NCBI RefSeq assembly: GCF_002367995.1
Contig: NZ_AP018207.1
Coordinates: forward strand, 1,910,333 to 1,974,332
DNA from: Calothrix brevissima NIES-22
GTDB taxonomy: Bacteria > Cyanobacteriota > Cyanobacteriia > Cyanobacteriales > Nostocaceae
Reading direction: 5' to 3'
DNA: 64,000 nucleotides
Made by a program: the position numbers and the translations under genes. This document shows positions 54,212 to 64,000 of the stretch, one piece after another (position 1 is the stretch's first letter; each line of letters opens with the position of its first letter). The notes beneath the pieces are model-generated. The model searched no databases. It was not told the DNA's origin and was given only the letters and a program-made list of their open reading frames with translations.

Positions 54212-55303
54212 GTGCTATTTATGGACGAAGTAGGTAGCAACATTTCCACATGGGAATACCTCAGTTATGAGAAAATCCCGGAAAATTTTCATAAATGGGG
54301 TTTAACAGAATCAGATTACCGCTTGTTTAACAAAACAGATTGGGTAGTCACAGAAAAAATTCATGGTGCTAACTTTGGTATCAGCACCGATGGTATAGAG
54401 GTACGCTTTGCGAAAAGGAAGGAATTTTTACAGTCAGGAGAAGACTTTTTTGATTATCAATCTTTAAAAGCCAAATTATCACATCAAGTTAAAGAGATTT
54501 TCCAGATTTTGCAATCGGAAACGACTTTGCAAAGAATCTATATTTACGGAGAATTATTTGGCGGTGAATATCCCCATACTGATGTACCTGCTATTAACAA
54601 TGTTCAGGCTGTGCAAACAGGTGTGTATTATTCACCGAGAATCGAATATTGTGCTTTTGATATTGTTGTACTAAAGGGTAATAATCAACAACAAAGAGCT
54701 TATTTAGATTATGACATAGTACTCAAACTATTTCAGCAAGTGGGGATGATGGGAGCAACACCATTATTTATCGGGAAATATAATGATGCTTTGGCATATA
54801 ATATTGAGTTTGAATCTACAATTCCAGGAATTTTAGGTTTACCAAAGTTACCCTTTATAAATAAAGCTGAAGGAGTTGTGATTAAACCACTTCATTCTAT
54901 ATATATAGATAAGGGTAAAGATAAAATCCGTCCGATTATTAAACAAAAAATTCCAGAATTTGCAGAAGATAGCCGATTTCATCAAGCACAAAAATGGACT
55001 GTGAAACCACAGCCAATAATTACTCAGCTAACTTTAGAAGCAGAACTGAGTCAGGAAATGTTGGCTTTGGTTACGCCTAATCGGTTAAATAATGTTATTT
55101 CTAAATTGGGGAGAGTTTCTAAAAATGATAAAAATCAGCGTCAGCAATTGGTAGAACTGTTAGTTAGCGATGTATTAGAAAGTTTTCAAGAAGAGTATGC
55201 AAGTATTTTCACTGCTTTAGAAGATATTGAACAAAAAAAGATGCTTGAACAATTACATCAAGCATCCCAAAAGTTAGTTGATAATTCAATACAGTTCAGT
55301 TAG
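54212..55303 (+). CDS. RNA ligase, T4 Rnl2-like
   Basis: 363 residues. A GTG at 54212 has AGGA five bases upstream; an ATG at 54221 is the alternative. Motif I is EKIHGANF with the adenylated K49, the Rnl2-type signature (KxHGxN). Motif III is IYIYGELFGGEYPH, IIIa EYCAFDIVV, IV EGVVIKPL and V IIKQKIPEFAE. A C-terminal domain of about 110 residues is present, as in full Rnl2 proteins that seal nicks in double-stranded RNA. The last five codons and the stop derive from a MITE (see 55287). A shorter RNA ligase is at 17579. Confidence 0.9.
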   Translation: MLFMDEVGSNISTWEYLSYEKIPENFHKWGLTESDYRLFNKTDWVVTEKIHGANFGISTDGIEVRFAKRKEFLQSGEDFFDYQSLKAKLSHQVKEIFQILQSETTLQRIYIYGELFGGEYPHTDVPAINNVQAVQTGVYYSPRIEYCAFDIVVLKGNNQQQRAYLDYDIVLKLFQQVGMMGATPLFIGKYNDALAYNIEFESTIPGILGLPKLPFINKAEGVVIKPLHSIYIDKGKDKIRPIIKQKIPEFAEDSRFHQAQKWTVKPQPIITQLTLEAELSQEMLALVTPNRLNNVISKLGRVSKNDKNQRQQLVELLVSDVLESFQEEYASIFTALEDIEQKKMLEQLHQASQKLVDNSIQFS

Positions 55304-55422
55304 CGCCAAAAACCTTAAGCTGCGTAGGTTGGGTTGAGGAACGAAACCCAACATTTTCGGCAATTTGTTGGGTTTCACTTCGTTCAACCCAACCTACAAT
55401 TATCCTTAACTGAACCGTATTG
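55287..55422. mobile_element. MITE with 10-bp target duplication, copy 2
   Basis: 136 bp. Ends CAATACAGTTCAGTTAGCGC and (complement of the right end) CAATACGGTTCAGTTAAGGA. GTTGATAATT flanks it on both sides (55277-55286 and 55423-55432). Same family as the element at 46332. It sits in the last codons of the RNA ligase gene and supplies its stop. Confidence 0.93.
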
Positions 55423-55489
55423 GTTGATAATTACCAAAAATGATGAATGATGAATTATTTTTCATCATTCATTATTCATAGCTCATAAT

Positions 55490-56926
55490 TCATTGAGGTT
55501 TCCAAGTACCGTGAAAACCTGGGGGAATAACTCTAGGTAATCCGAGTTTGCAAACGGGTGTGTCATCTAAGCGATCGCAATCAAACACCCACACTTCGCT
55601 ACTATGAGAATTACCATCATAGACAACGGTTATCAGCCAGCTTTGATTTGGGTTTTGTCTATCTTGAACGTGGATAGGTTCGCTACAATAGCGGTTTTCA
55701 CCTAAATCTGCTGCGGTAAAGGCTTCTGTATGATGATCGAAACGCGCGATCGCATTTAATATTTCTCGGCTAATATCTGATTCTGGGCGAAATGTACACA
55801 TATAAGTGTAACGTGACGCTTGTCCCACATTTTGCTGCGGTACACCAGGAAATTCACAATGTCTGTCTACAAGTTCTTGAATTGCTGTTACTTTCCCTGT
55901 ATCGGGAAGCAAATGAACTCGCGTCAGTCTAGCTTCAGCAAGAGTATGCGTCTCTCCCGTCGCTACCTCTTTTAAATATTGGTTGGTTTGAAAATCTTCA
56001 TAGCGGGCGATATCAACTATTACTGTACCGCTAGCATCAACGTAACCGTTAGCAAAATGCCATTGAAACCAAGGTTCAGTGAATCCGCGACTGACTAAAG
56101 ATAAGTCTTCGCGATTGAATACTAAAATCTCAGTTCCTATCTCTGGACACCATTTTAGGGAATTACCATATGTACTAGTACCAAACAAGACAGGCCAAAT
56201 ATTATTTACCTTTATAGGTGAGACAAAAAATACTAAATACTGTCCCGCTAACACAAAGTCATGAATTAAAGGTAAACCTTCTAAAGAAAACTTGGCTTTT
56301 TGGCGAATTTTTCCGGTAAAATCGCTTTTATAAAGGTTGAGGGTAGCATTTAGTCCCGGACTCAGACCAAAGTTAAAAATTTCTTTGGTTTTGTCATCAA
56401 CTTTCGGATGGGCAGAATAACCCAAACCTAAATCTAAAGCACCTAAATCCTCTATTCCCCGAGTTTCTAAACTTTCTAAGTCAAGGGCATGAGGGCGATC
56501 GCCTTCCCATAATGCTAACAGTTTATCAGGTAATGCCAGCACTGAGGTATTAGCAACATTTTTGATTGGTCTGCGCCATTGATTCCAAATTGCCCCTGGC
56601 GCAGTCATACCATAGTTACCATACAGCAATTTACCTGCTTTTGCTTCTTCTTGATAACCAGAGGTTTGCACGTAGCGATATACGCCGCTAGCCCCTGCTT
56701 CGGTAAAATTTATTGCCAGAATAGCCCCATCACCATCAAACCAATGGCCGACATGAATACCGCCTCTTTCTAGCCTTGCTGGGCCATTGCGGTAAAGAGT
56801 ACCCCGTAATCCATCAGGTATATTACCTAACAAAATTTTTAGTTTTGTACGTGAAAATTCTACCCCAGGTTGAGCGATCGCTTGACCCCAAGTTTTTTTT
56901 ATTGACTTTTGATTAAGTATATGCAT
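55490..56926 (-). CDS. Carotenoid (apocarotenoid) oxygenase
   Basis: 478 residues of the carotenoid cleavage dioxygenase family. The four iron-binding His are likely H173 (GYSAHPKVD), H222 (PLIHDFVL), H290 (FQWHFANGY) and H472 (GFHGTWKPQ). GTLYRNGPARLERGG and HWFDGDGAI are the N-terminal family blocks. It cleaves a double bond in carotenoids or apocarotenoids with oxygen, giving retinal or related products. The exact substrate is not shown by the sequence. Monocistronic. Confidence 0.93.
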   Translation of the reverse strand: MHILNQKSIKKTWGQAIAQPGVEFSRTKLKILLGNIPDGLRGTLYRNGPARLERGGIHVGHWFDGDGAILAINFTEAGASGVYRYVQTSGYQEEAKAGKLLYGNYGMTAPGAIWNQWRRPIKNVANTSVLALPDKLLALWEGDRPHALDLESLETRGIEDLGALDLGLGYSAHPKVDDKTKEIFNFGLSPGLNATLNLYKSDFTGKIRQKAKFSLEGLPLIHDFVLAGQYLVFFVSPIKVNNIWPVLFGTSTYGNSLKWCPEIGTEILVFNREDLSLVSRGFTEPWFQWHFANGYVDASGTVIVDIARYEDFQTNQYLKEVATGETHTLAEARLTRVHLLPDTGKVTAIQELVDRHCEFPGVPQQNVGQASRYTYMCTFRPESDISREILNAIARFDHHTEAFTAADLGENRYCSEPIHVQDRQNPNQSWLITVVYDGNSHSSEVWVFDCDRLDDTPVCKLGLPRVIPPGFHGTWKPQ

Positions 56927-57286
56927 ATAAAAATGACTCTATAAATACAATTTGTGCCATTAGTAAAAATTTAAAAGCTAATTAATTTCATTACTACCTC
57001 TAGCTAGAGAAATAAATTATTCACCGAGACAACTCCTCAGATTTTCTTCACAATTGCCACATATTATTACTATATAGCTGTAAATAAATTTATTTATCAA
57101 AACCTTACAATACAAGTCATCTCAGCCTAAATTTTCTTTAAAAATAAGCAGTATAAATCCTGTTAACTAGCAATATGACATCAATTAAAATAGGACTGCT
57201 ATGTATCGTTTAAATATCATCCTACTTCATCTGTAAATTTAAAGAAAAATACATAATTATTAGACGGATTCTCACAAAATCATAAT
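56927..57286. other. AT-rich divergent promoter region
   Basis: 360 bp between the divergent oxygenase and kinase genes. It should hold both promoters; I see no distinctive operator, RNA or repeat. Confidence 0.4.
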
Positions 57287-60241
57287 ATGCAAGCTCTCAA
57301 ATATTATCCAGAGTTTCTAGTTCAAATTCTACAGCATATACCTGAACCATTATTTGTCAAAGACCGTCAACATAACTGGGTATTTCTCAATGAAGCCTAT
57401 TGTCATCTTCTGGGCTTTAAAGCAGCAGAATTAATTGGTAAATCAGAATATGATATTTTTCTGAAAAATCAAGCAGATAGATTGTGCCAGCAAGATGAAT
57501 TAGTATTTAATACTGGCGTTGCTAATCAAACAGAAGAATCTTGGACTAATTTAGATGGTGTCAAGTCTTGCTTCTTAATTAAAAGGTCTTGTTTTGAAGA
57601 TGAGTTTGGTAATCAGTTTTTAATTGTTATGCTTCGCGATATTACTCAAGAAAAATTGCGAGAAGCTAAACTTCACTCTGGACAACAAATATTTTCCCAA
57701 GTAATCAATAATATTCCTCTAGCAACTTATTGGAAAGATGTTAATTCCGTTTATTTAGGTGGCAATCAAAAATTTGCGGAAATTATAGGCGTAGATGAGA
57801 TAAATAGAATTATTGGGAAAACTGACTATGATTTAATGAAAAATCAAAACCAGCCTGATTGGTTTTGGGAATCAGATTTACAAGTGCTAACAAGTCAACA
57901 AGCAGAGTATGATGTTGTCAAACCATACATTCAAGCAGATGGGCAACAACTGTGGTTAGAAACTAATAAAATTCCCCTCAGAGATAAGCAGAAAAACTTC
58001 TTAGGAATTTTGGTAACTTGTCAAGACGTTACTACTCGCAAACAAGCAGAATTAGCTCTAGCAGAAAAAGTATCCTTAGCTGCGTTTCACGTAGAAATTA
58101 ATACTGCTATTACTCAAAGCTCTACATTACAAGCTAGTCTTAAACATTGTACAAATGCTGTAGTTAAACATTTAAATGCTGCTTTTGCTCGTATTTGGAC
58201 ATTAAATTCCCAAGAAAATGTACTAGAACTACAAGCTAGTTCGGGAATGTATACGCACATTGACGGGCCTCATAGGCGTGTTCCTGTAGGGATGTTCAAA
58301 ATAGGATTAATCGCCCAAGAACGTAAACCTCATTTAACTAATTCAGTTCTCGAAGATCCGCGTGTGGGAGATAAAGAATGGGCTAAACGTGAAGGTATGG
58401 TTGCTTTCGCCGGATATCCTTTAATGTTAGATGGAAATTTGGTGGGGGTAATTGCAATGTTTGCTCGTCATTCCCTTACAGAATTAACCTTAGATACGTT
58501 GCAATTAGCAGCTAATGAGATTGCTTTAGGTATCAAACGTTTACAAGCTGAACAAGCTTTGCAGGAAAGTGAAAGTAAGTATCGTCACTTAGTTGAAACC
58601 AGCCAAGACATGATTTGGTCTTTAGATAACCAAGGATATTTTATCTTTGTTAATCAGGCTGTAAAAACTATCTATGGTTATGAACCAGAAGAAATGATTG
58701 GTCGTCACTGTAGCGAGTTTGAGCCATCAGATCAACTGCAAAAAAGCTTAAATATTTTACCGCAACAACTCACAACTGAGTCAGTTTATCATTATGAAGC
58801 TGTTGTCTTAGCTAAAGATGGTAGACGCTTAAATTTATTGTGTAATGCTTGTTTATTACAAGATGAAACTGGCAAGATTTTAGGCATAACAGGTACAGCT
58901 ACTAATATTACTCAACTCAAGGAAGCACAAACAGCATTATTACGTAGTAATGCTGTATTACAAGCACAGCAAGAAGCTTCTATTGATGGAATTCTGGTGA
59001 TTGATGAAAATCGCTTAGTAGCATCATATAATCAAAATTTCACGGACTTATGGCAAATTCCCACATCAATACTTGCCACTAATGACGATCGCCAACTTCT
59101 AGGCTGGGTATTAGACAAACTAGAGAATCCGCAAGAATTTTTGGCTAAAGTTGAGTATTTGTACGAACATCCCCAAGAAGATAGCCGTGATGAAATTTTA
59201 CTCAAGTCTGGGCAGACATTTGACCGTTATTCAGCACCAGTGCGATCGCCCGTAGGTGACTGTTACGGCAGAATTTGGTATTTTCGCGACATCACATCTC
59301 GCAAACAAGCTGAAGCCGCCCTGCGGAATTCCGAAGCCCAACTAAGACAACAAACACAAAAGCTTAAAGCCACATTAAAGGAACTCCAACACACCCAAAC
59401 TCAGTTAATTCAAAGTGAAAAAATGTCAAGTTTGGGACAATTAGTCGCAGGTGTAGCCCATGAAATTAACAACCCTGTAAATTTTATTTATGGCAATCTT
59501 AACTATGCAAATGCATATACCCAAGATTTATTACAGCTACTAGAACTATACCAAAAATCCTATCCCCAACCTCTTCCAGAAATTGAGGATTTTACCGAAA
59601 TAATCGAACTAGATTTTCTTAAATCAGATTTACCAAATATACTTAAATCTATGCAATCTGGGGCAATTCGTATCAGGGAAATTGTCCTATCTCTGAGAAC
59701 TTTTTCGCGATTGGACGAATCTGAAATTAAAGATGTTAATATTCACGAAGGAATTGATAGCGCTCTGATGATTTTAAAGAGCCGACTCAAAGGTAATCAT
59801 CAACATCCCGATATAGAAGTTATCAAAGAATATGGTAATTTACCTCTAGTAGAATGTTACTCTGGGCAGCTAAATCAAGTATTGATCAATATTTTGGCAA
59901 ATGCCATTGAAGCTTTGGAAGATTCACATCTAAATAGCCAATCCTCAGAAGAAAAATTCTTATACAGAGAAAAACCGCAGATTCATATCTATACTGAACT
60001 TATAAAATCAAATCAAGTAAAAATTCAGATTGCTGATAACGGCCCAGGAATACCAGAAAATATTAAACAGCGAATCTTCGATCCCTTTTTTACCACCAAG
60101 CCAGTTGGTAAAGGTACAGGTATGGGACTTGCGATTAGCTATCAAATTATCACTAAACAACATGGCGGCACTTTAGAATGCATTTCCTCACCAGGAAAAG
60201 GCACGGAATTTGTGATTACAATTCCTTTAACACAAAATTGA
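57287..60241 (+). CDS. Multi-PAS/GAF sensor histidine kinase
   Basis: 984 residues, no membrane segment. Domain order: PAS (about 8-125), PAS (130-250), GAF (260-420), PAS (425-550), PAS (555-675), coiled coil, HisKA with phospho-acceptor H725 ([12 protein letters not shown]), HATPase with N box (ILANAIEAL), G1 ([10 protein letters not shown]), F box ([13 protein letters not shown]) and G2 (GMGLAIS). The H box with an insert is the form common in cyanobacterial cytosolic kinases. No receiver domain and no adjacent response regulator, so the partner is unknown. The signal sensed cannot be told from the GAF, which lacks an obvious bilin Cys. Confidence 0.92.
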   Translation: MQALKYYPEFLVQILQHIPEPLFVKDRQHNWVFLNEAYCHLLGFKAAELIGKSEYDIFLKNQADRLCQQDELVFNTGVANQTEESWTNLDGVKSCFLIKRSCFEDEFGNQFLIVMLRDITQEKLREAKLHSGQQIFSQVINNIPLATYWKDVNSVYLGGNQKFAEIIGVDEINRIIGKTDYDLMKNQNQPDWFWESDLQVLTSQQAEYDVVKPYIQADGQQLWLETNKIPLRDKQKNFLGILVTCQDVTTRKQAELALAEKVSLAAFHVEINTAITQSSTLQASLKHCTNAVVKHLNAAFARIWTLNSQENVLELQASSGMYTHIDGPHRRVPVGMFKIGLIAQERKPHLTNSVLEDPRVGDKEWAKREGMVAFAGYPLMLDGNLVGVIAMFARHSLTELTLDTLQLAANEIALGIKRLQAEQALQESESKYRHLVETSQDMIWSLDNQGYFIFVNQAVKTIYGYEPEEMIGRHCSEFEPSDQLQKSLNILPQQLTTESVYHYEAVVLAKDGRRLNLLCNACLLQDETGKILGITGTATNITQLKEAQTALLRSNAVLQAQQEASIDGILVIDENRLVASYNQNFTDLWQIPTSILATNDDRQLLGWVLDKLENPQEFLAKVEYLYEHPQEDSRDEILLKSGQTFDRYSAPVRSPVGDCYGRIWYFRDITSRKQAEAALRNSEAQLRQQTQKLKATLKELQHTQTQLIQSEKMSSLGQLVAGVAHEINNPVNFIYGNLNYANAYTQDLLQLLELYQKSYPQPLPEIEDFTEIIELDFLKSDLPNILKSMQSGAIRIREIVLSLRTFSRLDESEIKDVNIHEGIDSALMILKSRLKGNHQHPDIEVIKEYGNLPLVECYSGQLNQVLINILANAIEALEDSHLNSQSSEEKFLYREKPQIHIYTELIKSNQVKIQIADNGPGIPENIKQRIFDPFFTTKPVGKGTGMGLAISYQIITKQHGGTLECISSPGKGTEFVITIPLTQN

Positions 60242-60362
60242 ACAAATCCAGCCACAAGGAGATAGAGTTTTCCACCGACTCCGAGCAAAATTCAGCGTGC
60301 AAAAAATAGATTTTGAGTATAAACTAAAACCAATTTCTGAGAATTGCTAACTGGGTGCAATA

Positions 60363-60884
60363 ATGTCTACTGCTACGCTTCCAGCCTATAGTTTGGGGCG
60401 AAAAATTTATCATCATACCTACAGATTGAGTAAAGCGATCGCTTTATTTATCATGCTATGGGGGTGTACAGCACCTGGGTTTAACGCTTCCAATGTAGTT
60501 TGGAAGACTTACACAAATAACCGCTATCGGTTTGAGTTTCCCTATCCTAGTAACTGGAATGCCTTACCACCTCCAGATAATGGTGATGGCATTGCCTTTG
60601 TTTCGCCGCAGAAAACCTCAGTAGTAATTCGTGCATGGGCTGGTAATCGGCTACCAGAAGCTATCATTCCAGAGGCCAAGGTTACAGTTAATCCCAACTT
60701 TAAAACTGCTCAAGGTCTACCTGGAGTCATGGTAGTGGAAGTAGGTCAGCAGAGAAGTTCCATGACTCTCACTATCACTCAAGGTCAAGTTAAATACTAC
60801 TGGCAAGGACGTAGCGACAGCCAAGATTTTACTGATTATTATCGTTTCTTTTACTACATAGCCCAGCAATATAAAGTGCTGTAG
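60363..60884 (+). CDS. PsbP-like lipoprotein candidate
   Basis: 173 residues. A hydrophobic segment ending LWGCTAP (IALFIMLWGC) looks like a lipobox, so the protein may be lipid-anchored. NRYRFEFPYPSNWN near residue 58 and the following beta-rich part resemble PsbP-related extrinsic photosystem II proteins. The N-terminal 25 residues before the hydrophobic stretch are longer than usual. The link to photosystem II is inferred only. Confidence 0.6.
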   Translation: MSTATLPAYSLGRKIYHHTYRLSKAIALFIMLWGCTAPGFNASNVVWKTYTNNRYRFEFPYPSNWNALPPPDNGDGIAFVSPQKTSVVIRAWAGNRLPEAIIPEAKVTVNPNFKTAQGLPGVMVVEVGQQRSSMTLTITQGQVKYYWQGRSDSQDFTDYYRFFYYIAQQYKVL

Positions 60885-61046
60885 TAATTATTGGGCATGG
60901 GGCATAAAAAGTCAAAAGTCAAAAGTCAAAAGTCAAAAATATTTCTGAATTTTGAATTGTTTCTCCTCCTTGTCCTTAGCGCCTTTGTCCCTACAAGGTT
61001 GAGAAACGCTATATTTTATTCAAATAGTTGCATATCAGAAATCATT

Positions 61047-61757
61047 ATGTCTTCTGCTCAAGATTTAGCACTGATATCACAAGATGCACCAGAAGATGTT
61101 ATATTTCCTCCTGGTGACTTATACAGTGATGAACCGCCTTTGGAAACAGAATTGCACTTGCGGCAAATATTACTGTTGATTCAGTGTTTAGAATGGTGCT
61201 GGAAAGAGCGTCAAGATTTCTACGCTTGCGGTAATATGACAGTATATTACAGTCCCCGTCAGCGTAAATCTGAGCAGTTTCGAGGCCCTGATTTTTTTGT
61301 AGTTTTAAATAGCGATCGCAAAACGCGCAAAAGTTGGGTAGTCTGGGAAGAAGATGGTAAATACCCAAATGTCATTGTCGAAATTCTGTCTGATAAAACC
61401 GCAAGCACCGATAGAGGCTTGAAAAAGGAAATTTATCAAGATATTTGGCGGACTCCTGACTATTTTTGGTTTGACCCAGACAGTTTAGAATTTAAAGGCT
61501 TTCATTTATTAGATGGTCGTTATCAACCACTGCAACCAAATGAAGCAGGTTTGCTGTGGAGTCAGCAATTAGAGTTATATTTAGGCGTTCATCAATCGAA
61601 ATTGCGCTTTTTCACTGCTGATGGACAACTTGTACCCACACCGGAAGAAGTAGCACAGCAGGAACAGCAACAGCGCCAACAAGCACAACAGCAGCTTGCA
61701 GAAATGGAAGCGATGCTGGCTCGATATAAAGAAAGATTTGGGGAGTTACCAGAGTAA
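61047..61757 (+). CDS. Uma2 family (DUF820) endonuclease-like protein, second copy
   Basis: 236 residues from ATG 61047 (MSSAQDLALISQ); the frame is open to 60891, but that part is repeat-derived and hydrophobic. Same core as the protein at 46504: GPDFFVVLN, WVVWEEDGKYPNVIVEIL, KKEIYQDIWRTPDYFWFDP. The tail is Gln-rich (EQQQRQQAQQQLAEMEAML) rather than Glu/Lys-rich. Function of the family is not established; restriction-like nuclease activity is suspected. It stands alone. Confidence 0.9.
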   Translation: MSSAQDLALISQDAPEDVIFPPGDLYSDEPPLETELHLRQILLLIQCLEWCWKERQDFYACGNMTVYYSPRQRKSEQFRGPDFFVVLNSDRKTRKSWVVWEEDGKYPNVIVEILSDKTASTDRGLKKEIYQDIWRTPDYFWFDPDSLEFKGFHLLDGRYQPLQPNEAGLLWSQQLELYLGVHQSKLRFFTADGQLVPTPEEVAQQEQQQRQQAQQQLAEMEAMLARYKERFGELPE

Positions 61758-61840
61758 CTTGAGTTTGATAGCTGAAAATAGGCGATCGCATTTCCACAGC
61801 TTTGGCAAAAAAACTGTTCGCGGAAACGGCGAATAGTTAA

Positions 61841-62863
61841 TTATCTCTCAGGCGGCGCACCAATCGCACGGGGAGAAGATGCTCCAAACCCTAATTGGGG
61901 TGGTAATAAGCGTCCAATATCAACATGCATTCCTAACATTAAGTTGTCACCGCTTGTATTAATTTCCAAGCGCAACCAGTTGGCTTTTGGCACAGGAAAA
62001 GTTTGCCCATTCAGTTGATTTAAAGCAAATTGTCTTGTATTCGGATCGGAAAGTACGCCTGCGATCGCACTTATACCAATCAATGCAGTGGTGCTAACAA
62101 CAGCAACTTGCTCACCAGTGCTTAAGCGTCGCCAATCTTGAGAAATGCGATCGCTTACTTGTGTTTGTAATGAAGTTAAGGCACTATCAATTGTTGGTAC
62201 AGCCATAATCGCTCGCAGTAAATCCCCAGGTGTCCCAGTTCGGGGAGTTTGTGGCCCTGCACCGGCAGGTACAAGTGGAGCAGCCGCAGATGGTGTTGGC
62301 GTAGCAAAGGGATTAGGTGTGTCAGCACCACCAGCGCCTAGATTTGCTGGTAGTCCTAAATTTATCTGATTCAAAGCTGGACGAATTATGGAAGGCTGCA
62401 ACTGCTGTTGAGCATACTGCATTGCCATTGCTTGTATCTGTGGATCGAGTTGTAACCGCGTATCCATACCCAAGCTGTAGCGTGAAGCCGGATCGGGAGG
62501 TTGTAGTAGTGAAGGTGGAGAAAGTTGATAATTGGGAACAGGTGGTAAACTGCTGGTTTCATCTCGCTGAATTGCCAAATTCTCTGTTGTCTGTTGAATG
62601 CTGTCTCGTTGTGGACGCAAAACAGACATCCGACTAATGTCGTGACTTAAGGGTTTTGCTTGGATAACATCACCAACAGCAGGCATATTTTCTAACTCAG
62701 TTGATACCTCAGTTGCTGTAGGGATGCGATCGCGATTTATATTAGTAAAACCATTTGTTGGGTTTGCCAACGTCGGAGTTGTTGGTAAAACTAGTGATTG
62801 ATGGGAAATTGTGGATGTACTGGCTTTTTTGCGCTTAATGGCTTGTCTGTTGACATCACTCAT
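61841..62863 (-). CDS. Protein with eCIS-associated-type N-terminus
   Basis: 340 residues from ATG 62863, preceded by AGGAGGA at good spacing. The first 90 residues (TTPTLANPTNGF, then KPLSHDISRMSVLRPQ and ENLAIQRDE) resemble the N-terminal part of proteins encoded with extracellular contractile injection systems in cyanobacteria, which often carry a DUF4157 domain after it; no clear DUF4157 is visible here. A Pro/Ala-rich linker (about 195-230) precedes a C-terminal domain with a hydrophobic stretch (VAVVSTTALIGISAIAGVL) that could insert in a membrane. It may be a cargo or accessory protein of such a system elsewhere in the genome. No injection-system genes are in this window. Confidence 0.55.
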   Translation of the reverse strand: MSDVNRQAIKRKKASTSTISHQSLVLPTTPTLANPTNGFTNINRDRIPTATEVSTELENMPAVGDVIQAKPLSHDISRMSVLRPQRDSIQQTTENLAIQRDETSSLPPVPNYQLSPPSLLQPPDPASRYSLGMDTRLQLDPQIQAMAMQYAQQQLQPSIIRPALNQINLGLPANLGAGGADTPNPFATPTPSAAAPLVPAGAGPQTPRTGTPGDLLRAIMAVPTIDSALTSLQTQVSDRISQDWRRLSTGEQVAVVSTTALIGISAIAGVLSDPNTRQFALNQLNGQTFPVPKANWLRLEINTSGDNLMLGMHVDIGRLLPPQLGFGASSPRAIGAPPER

Positions 62864-63102
62864 ATCACCGTTCCTCCTCAATTCCCAAATTTTACAACTT
62901 GTCAAGCTGTCAGCGATTTCGACTAAGGTCTAAATTTGACTTAAATTTAGGTGTGGGTATATGAGGCAAAAATAACAATCTGCTTTTGATGTAGTCAGCA
63001 TTTTATTACTGAAGAGAGCAATAAATTACTGACTACATACTCAGAAAAATTATTTGGCAGAATCGTAGTGTTTGATCGCAGAGATAGCGATCGCGCTTTT
63101 AC

Positions 63103-63675
63103 TTAAATAAAGCCAATCCGGTTAAGCGGCCAAAAGCGAAATGTGGCTCTACCAATGATATATTTTTGCGGTAAAAAACCCCAGTAGCGCGAGTCATTAC
63201 TATCATTGCGATTATCTCCCATGACAAAAAACTCGCCTTCGGGAACTGTGTGGGGTGAATAAGGACTATTTGCTGGTTCCGCAATGTAATCTTCTGCCAA
63301 AGCTTTACCATCTAAGTAAACCTTACCACGGGCAACGCTAACCGTTTCTCCTGGTTGACCAATGACACGCTTGATAAAAGCTTGGTCTTGAGGATATCCG
63401 CGCCGTTGTAGTTCTTCTGGTGGCTGAAAAACAACAATATCTCCAGTTTGGGGAGGGTGAAAACGGTAAGAGATTTTTTCTACCACCAAGCGATCGCCTG
63501 TATGTAATGTGGGTAACATAGAATCAGAAGGGATATAGCGCGGTTCAGCAATAAACGTGCGAATCGCAAATGCTAACACCAACGCGATCGCCATCAAAAT
63601 CAAATTTTCTTGCCAACCACGCCATATTTTTGACGCCGCCGCAGTATCTTTAACATCACTTTCGTGATTAGCCAT
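63103..63675 (-). CDS. lepB: Signal peptidase I
   Basis: 190 residues from ATG 63675 (MANHESD); an upstream TTG at 63708 is unlikely. One membrane segment (LILMAIALVLAFAIRTFIA, about 25-43). The catalytic Ser S52 is in YIPSDSMLPTL and Lys K102 in AFIKRVIGQPGE; GDNRNDSNDSRYWGFLP is the family D box. It cleaves signal peptides of exported proteins at the outer face of the inner membrane. Short form as usual in cyanobacteria. Confidence 0.96.
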   Translation of the reverse strand: MANHESDVKDTAAASKIWRGWQENLILMAIALVLAFAIRTFIAEPRYIPSDSMLPTLHTGDRLVVEKISYRFHPPQTGDIVVFQPPEELQRRGYPQDQAFIKRVIGQPGETVSVARGKVYLDGKALAEDYIAEPANSPYSPHTVPEGEFFVMGDNRNDSNDSRYWGFLPQKYIIGRATFRFWPLNRIGFI

Positions 63676-64000
63676 AGAATTTTTCAGCCAGTTAAAAAAG
63701 TGGAACAAATACCTTGATTATTTTGATGCTCAAGGTATACTTGTAATCAAGCTGGGTTTTAAGCAATAACCCTCACAAATATTAATATATAGGGCTATCG
63801 CATCTACCAATTATAGGCAAAAGCGCTGATATTAACCTATATCCTGTATACCTCGATACAAGGCAATTATTAGGTATAGTAAATAGGTAATTAAAATACT
63901 GTTACCTAACTGTTGCAATTATAAGGCAAGGTTTTATAACATTCTGCGTTTAATTGTCTGATTCAGAAAAGTAAACTAGTTGCCGACTGGTGGCGCGATA
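63676..64000. other. Intergenic region to window end, nothing recognised
   Basis: 325 bp of AT-rich DNA upstream of lepB. No gene start on either strand that I can support, and no known repeat family. Confidence 0.35.

Noticed and set aside
57287-60241. Phytochrome or cyanobacteriochrome identity for the GAF kinase
   Set aside because: I see no bilin-binding Cys-His pair in the GAF region, so it is called a general sensor kinase.
1-64000. tRNA or rRNA genes
   Set aside because: Gaps were read for cloverleaf-like T-loop patterns (GGTTCGAAT type) and none was convincing. This was by eye, so a tRNA scan would be decisive.

Overview
The window looks like chromosome from a filamentous, probably heterocyst-forming cyanobacterium of the Nostocales (Nostoc/Calothrix/Tolypothrix type). 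The signs are very frequent HIP1-type octamers (GCGATCGC), intergenic tandem heptamers of the TGTTGAC/AATGACT type, C-rich CCTTGTCTCC strings, palindromic intergenic repeats, and gene families typical of the group (DnaJ plus DUF3143, CHAT-TPR, Uma2, carotenoid oxygenase, multi-PAS kinases). No rRNA, tRNA or CRISPR array was recognised. Genes are on both strands in short operons separated by repeat-rich gaps.

Layout. 1-5 kb: the end of a filamentous-haemagglutinin-like exoprotein, a Wzc-type polysaccharide co-polymerase/kinase and a hypothetical gene. 5-10 kb: a minus-strand export operon (HlyD adaptor, double ATPase, ABC-2 permease) with a 21-bp tandem array between two of its genes. 10-16 kb: a membrane GNAT-WD40 fusion, a broken GNAT gene with a second 21-bp array, a VOC protein and a cheB-cheR pair. 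16-23 kb: a secreted metallopeptidase-like protein, an AAC(6')-like acetyltransferase, an RNA ligase, an isopentenyl-phosphate-kinase-like gene, small hypotheticals, a cupin remnant and a methyltransferase. 23-34 kb: an exported TPR-CHAT protein, two TnpB genes without TnpA, PEP synthase and a universal stress protein; the second TnpB element has cut the end off a small secreted-protein gene. 34-42 kb is housekeeping: DnaJ/DUF3143, uppS-cdaA, lysA, rimI and clpC.

42.1-44.4 kb holds the most interesting locus, a complete-looking retron on the minus strand. It has a candidate msr-msd RNA bounded by an 11-bp a1/a2 inverted repeat, a reverse transcriptase with the retron hallmarks (NAxxH, YADD, VTG), and an abutting gene for a coiled-coil protein with a C-terminal RNxxxH motif, suggesting a HEPN-type RNase effector. 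A frameshifted MazF/PemK remnant lies just upstream.

45-50 kb: fdhD, a Uma2 protein and a YdeP-like molybdopterin oxidoreductase on one strand; FdhD probably matures the oxidoreductase. 50-55 kb: small hypotheticals, miaB (a copy of whose 3' end borders a small antitoxin-like gene) and a second, Rnl2-type RNA ligase whose stop codon is supplied by an inserted MITE. 55-64 kb: carotenoid oxygenase, a large PAS/GAF histidine kinase, a PsbP-like lipoprotein candidate, a second Uma2, a protein resembling the N-terminal part of eCIS-associated proteins, and signal peptidase I.

Two non-autonomous element families could be delimited with target duplications: one of about 136 bp with 10-bp duplications (two copies) and one of about 112-122 bp with 3-bp duplications (two copies). 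All functional statements rest on motif recognition by eye; no database search was run.
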